Position numbers and translations under genes: made by a program | Part shown: positions 33,399 to 44,466 of the stretch, piece after piece | Numbering within the stretch: the first letter of the stretch is position 1 | Layout: the number at the start of each line of letters is the position of its first letter | Assembly (NCBI GenBank): GCA_007115705.1 | Contig: QXEO01001836.1 | Coordinates: forward strand, 186,001-250,000 | Source: Dactylis glomerata | Taxonomy: Eukaryota; Streptophyta; Magnoliopsida; Poales; Poaceae | Direction: 5' to 3' | Length of the DNA: 64,000 nt | The notes under the pieces: model-generated | What the model saw: the letters and a program-made list of their open reading frames with translations, nothing else | Told to the model about the DNA's origin: nothing | Database searches by the model: none

Positions 33399-36300
33399 GG
33401 CATTGCTACAATTGTGGAGGAATCAAGCACTTCATCGCCGAATGTCCTTATGAGAACAAGGAGGACAATGAGGGCCGGCTCGTCCCCAAGCGCCGGTCAT
33501 CAAAGTTCTACCCATCCAAGAAGCATGGGAACAAGGACAACAAGAAGAGAGGAGAAAGGGTATTGGTGGTTCATGAGGAGTATGACTCCGAGTCCGATGA
33601 TGATGACTCTGTTGATGAAGAGAATGGAGAAGTGGCCGCCATTGCCATTGTCTCCACACCACCTACATCCCTCTTCAACTCACAAAATGAGAACGCCATC
33701 ATCACCACTCACAAGTGTCTTATGGCTAAGGCCTCGGAGGTAACCTCATCACCTACTCCTTCATCATCACATTCCAATGCTATCTCTATGGATGATGTGA
33801 GTAGTCTTAAAATTAAGAAAGAACTAGTTTCTTGTGATGATTTTCTTGCTAACATGAAGGGGCCAACCAAGATATACGTTGAGGCACTAATGTGTGAACT
33901 TGGTGATGCCCATGACACCATCAAGGAGAAGGAGGAGTTGGAAAGATTAGCCACCGATGATATTGGCTCTCTATCAATGGAGCTCGAAGAAGAGCAAAAT
34001 TTGAGAGTCTCTTTAGAGGAGAAATTGTTGGGACTAGAAGAGTCTCATAATCTAATCTTGTCAAAACTCACTAAAGAACGTGACCATGCTCTTGCTATGG
34101 TCAAGTTGCTTAAAAAGGAGAAAGTTGAATTTGATGTTGGTCATAATGATCTTCGTGAGAAGTTTGAGAAGCTTGAAGAAGCTCACAAGGCTTTGGAGGG
34201 CAAATTCTCTCATCTCACCAAGATTCGTGAACAACTTCAAATTCAACTAACTATTGAACAATCCAAAGTCCCACCAATGCAAGTTATTGAAGTTCCTTGT
34301 TCTTCTAACTCTATTTGTGATCATAGTGATATCATTGAGGAGAACAATAAGTTGAAGGCCGATCTTGCTAAGGGCCTTGCTACTTGCATTCAAGGAGAGA
34401 AGAATCTCAATGATCTCTTGAATAATCAAAGATTGTTCAAAGGTAAGGAGGGACTCGGTTTTGTTGCCGAGTCCTCAAAGAAAGGGGATCTTTGTTTGGT
34501 GGCCGAGTCCTCAAAGAAGAAGAAGAGCAAGAAGAATAAGAAGAAGACAAAGCCTGCTGCTGCTCCTACTCCTCATGTTCCCTTTGATATTTGTTACACC
34601 GAGGAGGAGTGGGAGGAGCTGAATGGAAAGAAGAAAATCGAGGAGACCGGAGTCTCCGGGTCAAAGGCTCCGGAGTCTCCGGACATTGCTTCCGGAGGAG
34701 TAAAATGGATTATTGATAGTGGTGCCACAAGCCACATGACCGGAAGCAAAAATATTGTGGAAGATCTAAAGCCCAATACTTCAAATGTCACGGTCTCATA
34801 TGGTGATAATTCATCCTCTAAGGTACTTGGTTTCGGTAAGGTGGTGATCACTCCAGACGTGTCCCTAGTGAATGTCATGCTTGTCGAAACCATTGGTTAT
34901 AATCTACTTTCCGTTCATCAACTTGCTACTATGGGCTATGCCACATATTTTGATCTTGATATTGTGGTCGTCATGTGGAGTAAGTCTCTCAAGGTTGCCT
35001 TTGTTGGGTATGTCGAAAATGGCTTGTATGTGGTGGACTTTTTGGAGAAACCCACTACGGCCGCGATATGCCTAATTGCTAAGGCCGACGTGGGATGGCT
35101 TTGGCATCGCCGGTTAGCCCACGTCAATATGAGAGCTTTGCAAAATCTCTACACCGGCGGCCACATACTCGGACTAAAGGATGTTTCTTTTGCCAAAGAT
35201 CGTGTTTGTAGGGCATGTATTGAAGGAAAGATGCATGAAACAAGTCATCCAAGCAAGACTATTATCTCTTCCAAGAGGTGCTTGGAGCTCCTTCACATGG
35301 ATCTCTTTGGACCTCCCACTTATGCAAGTCTTGGTGGCAAGAAATATTGCTTGGTGATTGTCGATGACTATTCAAGATACACTTGGGTTTATTTCTTTGA
35401 GTTCAAGAGTGAGACCCAACAAACCGTCAAAGACTTTGCCACCGAAGTTGAGCGTCAATTCAATACCACCATATTGACTATAAGAAGTGACAATGGCACC
35501 GAGTTCAAGAACTACTCCTTAAATGAGTTTCTTAGTGATGCGGGTATCAAACATCAATATTCCGCTGCATATACCCCGCAACAAAATAGAGTTGCCGAGA
35601 GGAAGAACCGGACTCTTATGGATGCGGCAAGAACTATGTTGGCGGAGTTCAAGTCTCCATACAACTTTTGGGCCGAAGCTATTAATACCGCATGCCATGC
35701 CACCAACCGGCTTTATCTCCGCAAGAACTTGAACAAGACTCCATATGAAATTCTTACCGGGCAAAAGCCCAACATCAAGTACTTCTGGGTATTTGGTTGT
35801 AAGTGTTTCTATCTCAAGAAAGGTGTTCGTTTGTCAAAATTTGATTCTAAAGCTTTAGAGGGTATCTTTGTTGGTTACTCCACGGACTCACATTCCTATA
35901 GAATCTATAGCAAGTCCTCCGGGCATGTTATAGAGACTTGTAATGTGAAGTTCGATGAGGATAATGGTTCCTTTGTGGGACAAAGTTGTGTTCGTGATGT
36001 AGGTGACGAAATTCCTCCCCAAGCCATAAGAAGAATGGGTGTCGGATTCTTCCAGCCCATTGAGGGACACCTTTTGGCCGAAGGAGAAGGACAATGCTCT
36101 ACTCATGTGGAGCCTTCACTTGCTGAACACTCACAGGACATTGACCAAAGACAAGCTGCACACCCTCAACCTCAAGATCATCCCACCGAGCAATCTTGCC
36201 CGGAGTCTCCGGCCCCTGTGGTCCGGACTCTCCGGCCTATACCGGAGTCTCCGGGTATGGATACCGGAGTCTCCGGGGGTGATCAAGGCCTTGATGAAGA

Positions 36301-38110
36301 TCCTTCGGAATTCCGTGGCTATGGGCCACTTGATGATCAAGGCAATCCAAATGGTCATGGCGAGGACCAGAACAGTGATCATGAAGATGATCAAGTAGTC
36401 TCTCAAGAATCTCCTCTTGAGGCTCACACTCGCCGTGAGAAGAAGCTTGAGTCCATTCTTCGACGAAGAAGCATATCCTTGGAAAATGTGGTTGGGAGTG
36501 TTCGTAAAGGTGTCTGCACTAGGAGGCAACTTTCTAACTTTTGCTCTCATTATGCTTTTGTCTCTTGTGTAGAACCCAAGAAAGTTTATGAGGCGCTTGA
36601 GGATCCGGATTGGCTTGATGCCATGCATGAGGAACTCAACAACTTCAAGTGCAATAATGTTTGGACTCTAGTAGAAAGGCCTAAAGATTGCTGTAATGTC
36701 ATTGGGACCAAGTGGATCTTCAAGAACAAGCAAGATGCAAATGGCATAGTCATTCGTAACAAGGCAAGATTGGTGGCTCAAGGTTTCTCCCAAGTTGAGG
36801 GTATTGACTTTGGTGAAACTTTCGCTCCCGTTGCCCGTCTTGAATCCATTCGCATCTTACTTGCATATGCATCACATCATAACTTTAAACTTCAACAAAT
36901 GGATGTTAAAAGTGCATTTCTCAACGGTCCCTTAAATGAATTGGTTTTTGTGAAGCAACCCCCGGGATTTGAAAACCCTAAATTTCCTAACCACGTTTAT
37001 AAACTTGATAAGGAACTCTATGGCCTCAAACAAGCCCCACGTGCGTGGTATGAGCACCTTAAAGAGTTGTTGGTTGATCGTGGTTTTGAAATTGGGGTGA
37101 TCGATCCCACTCTTTTTACTAAGAAGGTCAATGGGGAGCTTTTCATTTGCCAATTATATGTTGATGATATTATATTTGGTTCTACTAACAAAGCTTTCAA
37201 TAGTGAGTTTGCCAAGCTCATGACCGACAAATTTGAGATGTCTATGATGGGGGAGTTAGAGTTCTTCCTTGGATTTGAAGTTAAACAATTGAAGGGAGGG
37301 ACTTTTGTGAACCAAGCCAAATATACCCAAGACATGCTCAAGAGGTTCGAGATGATTGGAGTCAACGGTGCAAAGACTCCCATGCCAACAAAGGTTAATC
37401 TTGATCTCGATCCTAATGGTAAAGAAGTGGATCAAAAACTTTATAGATCTATGATTGGTTCCTTGCTTTACCTTTGTGCATCTAGACCGGACATTATGTT
37501 AAGTGTGGGAGTGTGTGCACGTTTTTAAGCCGCACCAAAAGAAAGCCACTTGGTGGCGGTCAAGAGAATCTTTCGATATTTAGTGAATACCCCTAACTTT
37601 GGTCTTTGGTATCCAAAGGGAGCAAGTTTTGATCTTGTAGGTTACTCGGATTCGGATTGGGTGGGAGACAAAGTGGAACGGAAATCAACCTCCGGGGCTT
37701 GCCAATTTCTTGGTAGGTCCTTGGTGTGTTGGTCATCTAAGAAACAAAATTGTGTGTCTCTCTCCACCACCGAAGCCGAATATGTAGCCGCGGCTAGTTG
37801 TTGTGCACAACTCTTATGGATGAGGCAAACTTTGAAGGATTACGGTGTCATTTTTGACAAAGTGCCTCTTTTATGTGATAATGAAAGTGCAATCAAGATC
37901 GCTCACAACCCGGTGCAACACAATAAGACGAAGCATATTGAGATTCATCATCACTTCATTCGGGATCATGTCAACCGTGGAGAAATTGATCTATCTTATG
38001 TTGGCACTCATGAGCAACTTGCCGATATATTTACGAAGCCTCTTGATGAAGCAAGATTCCGGGAATTGAGGCATGAACTAAATATCATTGATTCAAGCAA
38101 TATGGCCTGA
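33285..38110 (+). pseudogene. Sirevirus gag C-terminus and pol: protease, integrase, RT, RNase H
   Basis: Polyprotein frame from the CCHC knuckle [14 protein letters not shown] (33404-33448) through a coiled, Glu/Lys-rich spacer, aspartic protease ([10 protein letters not shown] near 34715), the HHCC integrase zinc region (WHRRLAHV...[10 protein letters not shown]), integrase core (HMDLFG near 35298, IRSDNGTEF near 35480, [13 protein letters not shown]), RT ([11 protein letters not shown] near 36900, [12 protein letters not shown], catalytic LYVDDIIFG near 37157) and RNase H (GYSDSDWVGD, TTEAEYVA, THEQLADIFTKPL). An in-frame TAA at 37526-37528 separates RT from RNase H; the frame is otherwise intact to the TGA at 38110. 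Reverse transcription in trans is possible but not from this copy. Confidence 0.93.
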
Positions 38111-39218
38111 GCTAGGTGCACTTACTCCCATACTCCAACGTGTGTGTTGTTCTAGATGTGGGCATGGAAATAGGGGGAGTGCAGTCCTAATTGATTGGAC
38201 TATCCCTCCCCCCATAATGCAAATAGTAAGCGTATTGTTCTATCTTGTCATTTGTGACACTTCTGAGCTTAATCGATGAGTCTAGGTTTTGGACCCAAGA
38301 TATATCTTCGCGGTGCCATACCTATATACTCATATATGGTGGCCTTTTGGTCACCAACCTCCCTATTGGAGGAGTTTCCCATTTGATTTTATTGCCTTAT
38401 TTTTTATGGGAATATGCTCATGTTTGGTCTTATTTGATTTTATTTGCATGTTTGCAAACATGAGCATTTAGTACCACACAGTGACGATGTGTCCATCCCA
38501 AGCCCATCTCAACCTCAAACTACTTAATTCTTTAAATGACATGTCCTTTGTACACCATAAATGTGATCTGGTCAATAGGGGGCCGGAGACTCCGGGGTTA
38601 GTAGCCCGGAGACTCCGGTGGGCCGGAGACTCCGGGGTAAGTACCGGAGACTCCGGCCAGGGCAGTTTCGAAGAGGATATCTAGGGCATGGGGTGGGGAA
38701 GAATGGTTCACTCTTTCCCCACCCACCCCCGTGCTCCTGCTCACCTCTACCGCCCCCATTGCCCTAGATCGTCCCCGGAGCCTCTCCAAGCTTCGGGATC
38801 CGCCGTGCCACCGGCAAAACGAGTCCTTGGAGGCGTGGGATCAATCCCACCGATCGTTTTTGAGCCATGGACTCCGGTAAACTTGCCCTCAATCTCCTCC
38901 ATCTAGTTCTTCCTAGATCTATGAGATTTGCATGTTTCCCTTAGTTTTACATGGTGTACTACCTTCTAGTGGCTAGCAATCATCTCCATAGCAACTTTAT
39001 TGTGGATTTTGCACTCGATTTGTTCAAATGTGGTCTCCTAGGCTCGGGCTCCTGCATCCGGCCGGAGACTCCGGCCCCTGTGGCCGGAGACTCCGGCCTG
39101 GACGCAAAGTCTCCGGTTTCGGCCGGAGACTCCGGCCCGAGCCCCTGGAGACTCCGGCTAGATCAGGCCTGAGTGCACTACTCACAGCATAGTTGCTTAC
39201 TTTTATTGATTCTAGGGC
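38111..39218. other. Sirevirus spacer between pol and the third ORF
   Basis: Non-coding stretch of about 1.1 kb with a polypurine word TAGGGGGAG at 38171, four CCGGAGACTCCGG palindromes at 38582-38660 and four or five at 39058-39165. It may contain splice signals for expression of the downstream ORF; no strong candidate could be fixed. Confidence 0.6.
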
Positions 39219-40817
39219 ATGTCACCTCAACCTTGCTATCTTCCTCACTCATTCACAGGTGCAGGTGGTTCTCGGAAGCCGGCAGCTCATAGCAAGGACA
39301 AATTGGTTGTCAATCCCGCCACCGGTGCTCTTGTTCAAAGGTCAATCATTGCTCAGCGAGCAAGAGATGCGAAGAAGCTCAAGACAAGGATGGCTGAGGA
39401 GGAAAGGGCTGAGGCAGCTAAGAAGGTCAAGTTTGATAGTCTTGTGACTCTGGAAGGGCTATCAACATCTGAGTTTGTTGAGATGAGGAAGAGGGATATG
39501 TACTCTCTTCCGCGGAACTCCCGTGACCGTTGTTTTGTCCGCAGAGAGCAAGAGATGATCATGAAGGAATTCTATGCTTCTCTCAAGAAGTACCCGGTTT
39601 GCCCTCAGACAGTGATGGATTTCTCTCACTTTGCCAAGTACAGTGCATACTTCGGAGAGGCTGTGTGGGTCACTCGCCAGCTTGGGCTTCATCCACTCAT
39701 GAAGATTCAAGAGCCCTACAACATCACATTGGTTCAACAATTCTTTGCCACCTTGGTGTTTGGAGACGGTGAGGAGATCCCTATGACTTGGATGACCGGA
39801 GAAGAAGTTTGTCACTCTAATTTCATCGACTTTGCTGGTCTACTTGGGTATGAGTTCTGTGGTGCCAATACTCCTTGTGGTAGAAGGATGCATGTGGATG
39901 GTGAGTACTATGAGAAGAAAAAGCTTGCTCCTCTCTACACCGGTGATAATAACAAGATTGTCATTGGAGGCACTCTTGGCCTATCCAAAAGGTCCAACAT
40001 CTTGCTCCGCATTTTCCGGGCCTCCATTGCCCCTCAAGCCGGTAATTTTGATGCTATTTGTGGGGCCTTGGTGAATCTCTTGGCCTATTCACATAAGGTG
40101 TATTGCGAAGGGGAGACCGCACATGTTGAGCCACTTGATGTGATGGATTTCATTCACAAGGAGATCAATGATTGCATTCTCAACAAGAAGACTCCTCTTT
40201 ATGCTCCTTTTATAATGAGGCTCATCCTTGCTCAACAACTCAACCTCCCTCTCCTCACGGCAAACCTTGTGGATCACAAGGTTGTGAAGCTTCAACGCAA
40301 AGAACCCACCGGTCACTCCAAGGAACCATTTGCTCCAATGAGAGGTGAAGATGATGATGCCTTTGCCGAGGGAGTTTCTACTAGAAGAGGCCCAAGGATG
40401 AAGAATGCTAGCAATGCCGGCTCTAGCTCCAACAATGAGTTTGCCCAAGAGTACAAGAAGCTCAATTGGTTCCAAAGGAATGTGCTTTGCATGAATGTGG
40501 ACATCCGCCACAAGCAATATGAGAGCTACATTTCTCAGAAGCACATCAATGACAATCAAGCTGTTCTTCACAAGGCCTTTAGGAAGTCTCAACCGGGCTA
40601 TGTGGAATCACCTCCTTCCTCTTCATCATCCGGTACTCACAGCTATGGCAAGTGGAGCAAAGGTCTGACTGACTGGCAAGCATTTGAAGAGGTCACCTCT
40701 GGCACCTCCAATGTGCGTCATGGCAAGAAGCCCATGGCTTCTGATGATATTGAAGAAGGAGATGAGGACTTCGATGCCAGATCTGAGGACGAGCCCGAGG
40801 ATGAAGACGACGAGTGA
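39219..40817 (+). CDS. Sirevirus third ORF (env position), 532 aa
   Basis: Open from ATG 39219 to TGA 40817 and unbroken, although gag and pol of the same copy are damaged. It starts with a basic region (AQRARDAKKLKTRMAEEERA, EAAKKVKF). The central region (YASLKKYPVCPQTVMDFSHF, FGDGEEIPMTWMTGEEV, FAGLLGYEF) resembles the 'putative plant transposon protein' domain found in extra ORFs of plant retroelements. Its C-terminus is very acidic (DDIEEGDEDFDARSEDE). I see no signal peptide and no convincing transmembrane segment, so although it sits where Sireviruses carry their env-like gene, a membrane-fusion role is not supported by the sequence. Function unknown. Confidence 0.85.
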   Translation: MSPQPCYLPHSFTGAGGSRKPAAHSKDKLVVNPATGALVQRSIIAQRARDAKKLKTRMAEEERAEAAKKVKFDSLVTLEGLSTSEFVEMRKRDMYSLPRNSRDRCFVRREQEMIMKEFYASLKKYPVCPQTVMDFSHFAKYSAYFGEAVWVTRQLGLHPLMKIQEPYNITLVQQFFATLVFGDGEEIPMTWMTGEEVCHSNFIDFAGLLGYEFCGANTPCGRRMHVDGEYYEKKKLAPLYTGDNNKIVIGGTLGLSKRSNILLRIFRASIAPQAGNFDAICGALVNLLAYSHKVYCEGETAHVEPLDVMDFIHKEINDCILNKKTPLYAPFIMRLILAQQLNLPLLTANLVDHKVVKLQRKEPTGHSKEPFAPMRGEDDDAFAEGVSTRRGPRMKNASNAGSSSNNEFAQEYKKLNWFQRNVLCMNVDIRHKQYESYISQKHINDNQAVLHKAFRKSQPGYVESPPSSSSSGTHSYGKWSKGLTDWQAFEEVTSGTSNVRHGKKPMASDDIEEGDEDFDARSEDEPEDEDDE

Positions 40818-40867
40818 TCTCATGGGCGTGTAGCATCGCTCTTTTCCCTTTTTGGTGTCTCGATGCC

Positions 40868-41345
40868 AAAGGGGGAGAAGTAGCTCTACTAGGTTGTCTT
40901 CGTTGGGATTTGCATGGGGTGGTTATTTGGATTTGAAAACTTCGTTTGGCGTTGCTTTGGTCGAGACACAACTTCATGGACTTTCATGTTGTGTCTCATT
41001 TATCTTGTGTTAAACTATATCGTGCGTGTGATGTGGTACGGTTATATGGTTGGGTTGTGAGACTTAAGTTCCCATTGCTAGTAAGACTATTATTAATATG
41101 TGCTATCGTGTTAGTCTTACTCATATGCTTATTATGGTTAGTCTCATATATTATTTCTATTTCTTGCACTTGGTATAAGTGTGAAATATATAGGGGGAGT
41201 GATGATTCTTACTTGTGTAGCTCATGTTTAAATGCAAATGGTATTGTGCACACAAGTAGGGGGAGCTTTTGCTATATATTTTATTTTATTGTGCTTATAT
41301 CTTGCAAATCCGGATGTTGTCATCAAACACCAAAAAGGGGGAGAT
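40868..41345 (+). promoter_or_regulatory. Multiple polypurine tracts before the 3' LTR
   Basis: AAAGGGGGAG at 40868, TAGGGGGAG at 41191, TAGGGGGAG at 41257 and AAAAAGGGGGAGA at 41332-41344, the last abutting the 3' LTR. A further copy lies at 38171. Repeated PPTs are a described Sirevirus trait; the terminal one should prime plus-strand synthesis. Confidence 0.85.
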
Positions 41346-42657
41346 TGAAAGAGCATTTCCCTAATAAATGTATTTTGGTGTTTGTTAACAACATTTGGTG
41401 AATTAACCACTCTATTAAAGTTCTGCAGAATTTCTAGGTTAATTCGGGATCTCGCGGAAGTGAAACCCAAAAAGGAAGAAAAGATCGAAGCCCGTAGTCC
41501 AGTAGTGGAATGAGGGCTTTGTTGTCCTATAGGGTGCTTCGTGAAGGTGGAAATGGTGGAGAAGACATCCATGAAGTGTTGCTGCTGTCTCTTCTAGGGC
41601 GGAGACTCCGGCCCTCCTGGCCGGAGACTCCGGCCTAGGGGACTCGCCCCGGCAACCCCCAGTGTTGGTCGTGCCAGATGCCCATCCGGAGTTGGGCCGG
41701 AGACTTTCTGTCTCTGGCCGGAGACTCCGGCCCCCATGGCCGGAGACTCTGGTCTGGCTGGCCGGGCTAGGGTTTGCTAAGGGCTTGTTCGCTCCAGAGT
41801 CCAGGCCGGAGTTGGGCCGGAGACTTTTGTCTCTGGCCGGAGACTCCGGCCCTGGAGTCACTTAGGGCGGAAACTCCGGCCCTCCTGGCCGGAGACTCCG
41901 GCCCTAGTCGACCAGCAACGGCTACATTTCGTGGAGGAGTATATAAAGCCTTCTTCTACCTCAAGAGAAGGCTGCGGCTTCAACTCTCTCTCCTCCATTG
42001 CTTCAAAGCTTCAAAGTCCTAGCTCTCTCTCCCTAGCCACTAGAACTCAAAGCCCTTTTGGGATTTGAGGGAGAAGACCTAGATCTACACTTCCACCAAG
42101 GCGATTTGATTTCCCCCCTCTCTTTGTTGAGGGGCTTGTATCTTGTGTGTTCATCGTATTCTAAGCCGGAAGAAGCCGTCCTCCAAGCTTAACTTTGTGT
42201 GTAAGAGCTTGGTGGGCCTATTGGGAGCCTCCAATTGAGTTGTGGAGCTCGCCCCAATACTTTGTGTAAAGGTGTCGTGCCGCCTTCAAGTGCATCGCTT
42301 AGTAGAGCGTGAACTCGCCTTTGTGGCTTGTTCACCGGAGAATAGGGTGAGCCTTTGTGGCGTTGGTGGCCTTTGTGGCACCACACCTCTCCAACGTAGA
42401 CGTACTTCCCGTAACAAGGAAGGAACTACGGGAATACATCCTCGTGTCTTCGTGTCTCCATTGCGGTGACCTCTATCCTTTACTCGTACCTTTACTTATA
42501 TTGTTATTGCTAGCTTGCTTGTCACTCTAGGTAAATTCACTTAGTATCACATCTAGAGAATTTACCTTCTTGTCTAGCCTTAACTTGAAAAGAATAAAAA
42601 AATTTGGGTAGCTCCTATTCACCCCCCCCCCTTCTAGTCGCTCATACGATCCTTTCA
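41346..42657 (+). repeat. 3' LTR of the Sirevirus (1312 bp)
   Basis: Same ends as the 5' LTR. Compared with it, this copy lacks about 14 bp around one palindrome and differs at roughly 17 single bases by eye. It has a longer C-run near 42622. Confidence 0.95.
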
Positions 42658-42662
42658 CCCTC

Positions 42663-43364
42663 TCCTTTTTCTCAAAAAAAAAACTACTACCCTCTCCTCT
42701 TTTTATTTACCTTTGCATTTTTTGCTAATGCTAATTATAGGCTTTACACCAGCAGAGATCTTCTGAGCTTATAAAACTGGCCAAGTGCTAGGTGATGAAC
42801 AGAGCATGTTTATCAGCAACACCAGTTGCCTCATGAGTAGCTAGCCTAACCACTTTCCTTTTAGCATGCCTGAACGGGTTAAACTAACACACACATCACA
42901 AAAGTTAACAAAGCCGGCCACAGGTTGTTTCCTTGTTTGGCAGTGTGTGAGCCACATATTATGTCTGGCAGCTATAAGAACGCATATATATTCCGGGATC
43001 TTTCTAGTTGCAAGCTTGCACTTGCAAGCATTATCTAGAAACTAGGGAGCTCTAGCGCGGCGACATGCCGTGCCCATCGAGACGCATCAAGTGATGTAAA
43101 GGGGCTTGTAGCATTATTTAGTGTGAAAAATGTCTTTTATGTGCAAAACTGGAGATTAGCTCCAACCATATAGTTTGCCAGGTCTCAGGTAGAGGAACAT
43201 AACTATCTATAGGAACATAACAGAGAGGTAGTAATAAACACTGACCAAGTATATATTGTTCATCACATGCCGAAACAAATGATGGTAACAACGAACCATA
43301 CACACGCAAAGGCCTCCAATGATTCATCAATTCCATAGCTGCAAGTAATAGACTTCACTGGACA
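42663..43364. other. Host DNA between two Copia insertions
   Basis: About 700 bp that would be continuous with 30642-30805 on the left and 49935 onward on the right before the insertions. No gene, RNA or repeat recognised. Confidence 0.5.
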
Positions 43365-43369
43365 CAATA

Positions 43370-44427
43370 TGTTGAAATATTGGGCCTTTTCATATGAGCC
43401 CATAATAGATTTCAGAAATTCCTAGAAATCTTAAAGCCCATGTGTGTGAGCCCATTTGGAATGCAGCCCAAGTTTTTGGCTGCACAAAGGCAAGGGGTGG
43501 AAGCTAAGTTTAGTCCCACATGGAAAGTTGGGAGAGATGTAGACCAACATATAAGGTGGGGTGTTGCACCACTTGGTAAGTGAGTGAGAAGAGAAGTGCC
43601 ATACGCGCGCTCCTCCTCCTCCTCCTCGCTCGCTCGTCTCGTCTCAACTCGACACGACACGACACGTCACGTCACGATGCGCGCGCGCCGCGGTTTGCGG
43701 AATTGAGCCGAGCTTATCTTTTTGCTGCACAGGAAAACCGAACGTTTGACCGAGTCCTTGACGGACACGTCACAGCTAGCCAGTTCGGGTCGCTCTCGGA
43801 TCGTGGGCTGCTGTAACCGACTCGGACGTGCGACGTGGGCGTGGCCCATGTTGCCTAGGGTTTTTCCGCTGTGCGCCTGCGCCTATATAAACTCTTGCCC
43901 GGCTACCACCGCACACAACCAGAAACCGATCTAGGGTTTTGCCACCTCTCGCTGCTTGCGCCGCCTCCATAGTCTACTCCATCCCGAGCGCCGGCGTGCA
44001 CCGGCGAACGGGAGAGCAGGTCTCCGGAACCACTCGCCTTTGCGATCCTGTACGGGCGAGGGCGAATTAGGTTTTTGGGAAGCGCTCTGCGCAACTGCTC
44101 AAGCTCTTCATCATGGGTCGTCTTCCATCCAAGTCGGGCGGTGCAGCCTACCGCCATCTTCATCGCCGTCTGCTTTGACCGGTCTACTCCAACATTGTCA
44201 TCAACAACGTTACTGCTACGACTACATCTGCAAGCGAACGGTACGTGCGGTGTACTGCTGTTTCCCTGTTCATCATATTCTGTGAGTACATGTTTCGCTG
44301 CTACTTGTTTCCGTTCATCTTGTTGTTCAGTACATCTAGTATGTTCGAGTTACATGTGGTAGTAGCTAATGTTGTCATGTTTAATATTTTAGAATTAATC
44401 ATGGAAGTTGTGCCTAATTATCCAACA
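43370..44427 (+). repeat. 5' LTR of the degenerate Copia element (1058 bp)
   Basis: TG...CA ends with inverted TGTTG/CAACA termini. Contains TATATAAA at 43884-43891 in the context GCGCCTATATAAACTCTTGC. Confidence 0.93.
43884..43891 (+). promoter_or_regulatory. TATA box in the Copia LTR
   Basis: TATATAAA conserved at the equivalent place in both LTRs (the second at about 49386). Predicted transcription starts some 30 bp downstream. Confidence 0.6.
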
Positions 44428-44466
44428 ATCAAAAAACCTAATTGTAGGCAATTTCGTGAATTATCA

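Larger units (their letters stand above)
30806..42657 (+). mobile_element. Sirevirus-type Copia LTR retrotransposon, full length 11.85 kb
   Basis: Complete element with two LTRs, 5-bp target duplication CCCTC (30801-30805 and 42658-42662), an initiator-Met PBS, gag-pol in Copia order (protease, integrase, RT, RNase H), an additional 532-aa ORF 3' of pol, and several polypurine tracts before the 3' LTR. The extra ORF, multiple PPTs, CG-rich palindromes and size are features of the Sirevirus genus. By eye the two LTRs differ by roughly 17 substitutions plus a few indels over 1.3 kb, which suggests a recent insertion. One frameshift in gag and one stop in pol make it non-autonomous now. Confidence 0.93.

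Noticed and set aside
44245..44466. Gag start inside the 5' LTR
   Set aside because: The upstream frame opens with GTG and the first ATG (44401) lies in the LTR; ATG 44467, where the family's conserved Gag begins, is the simpler start.
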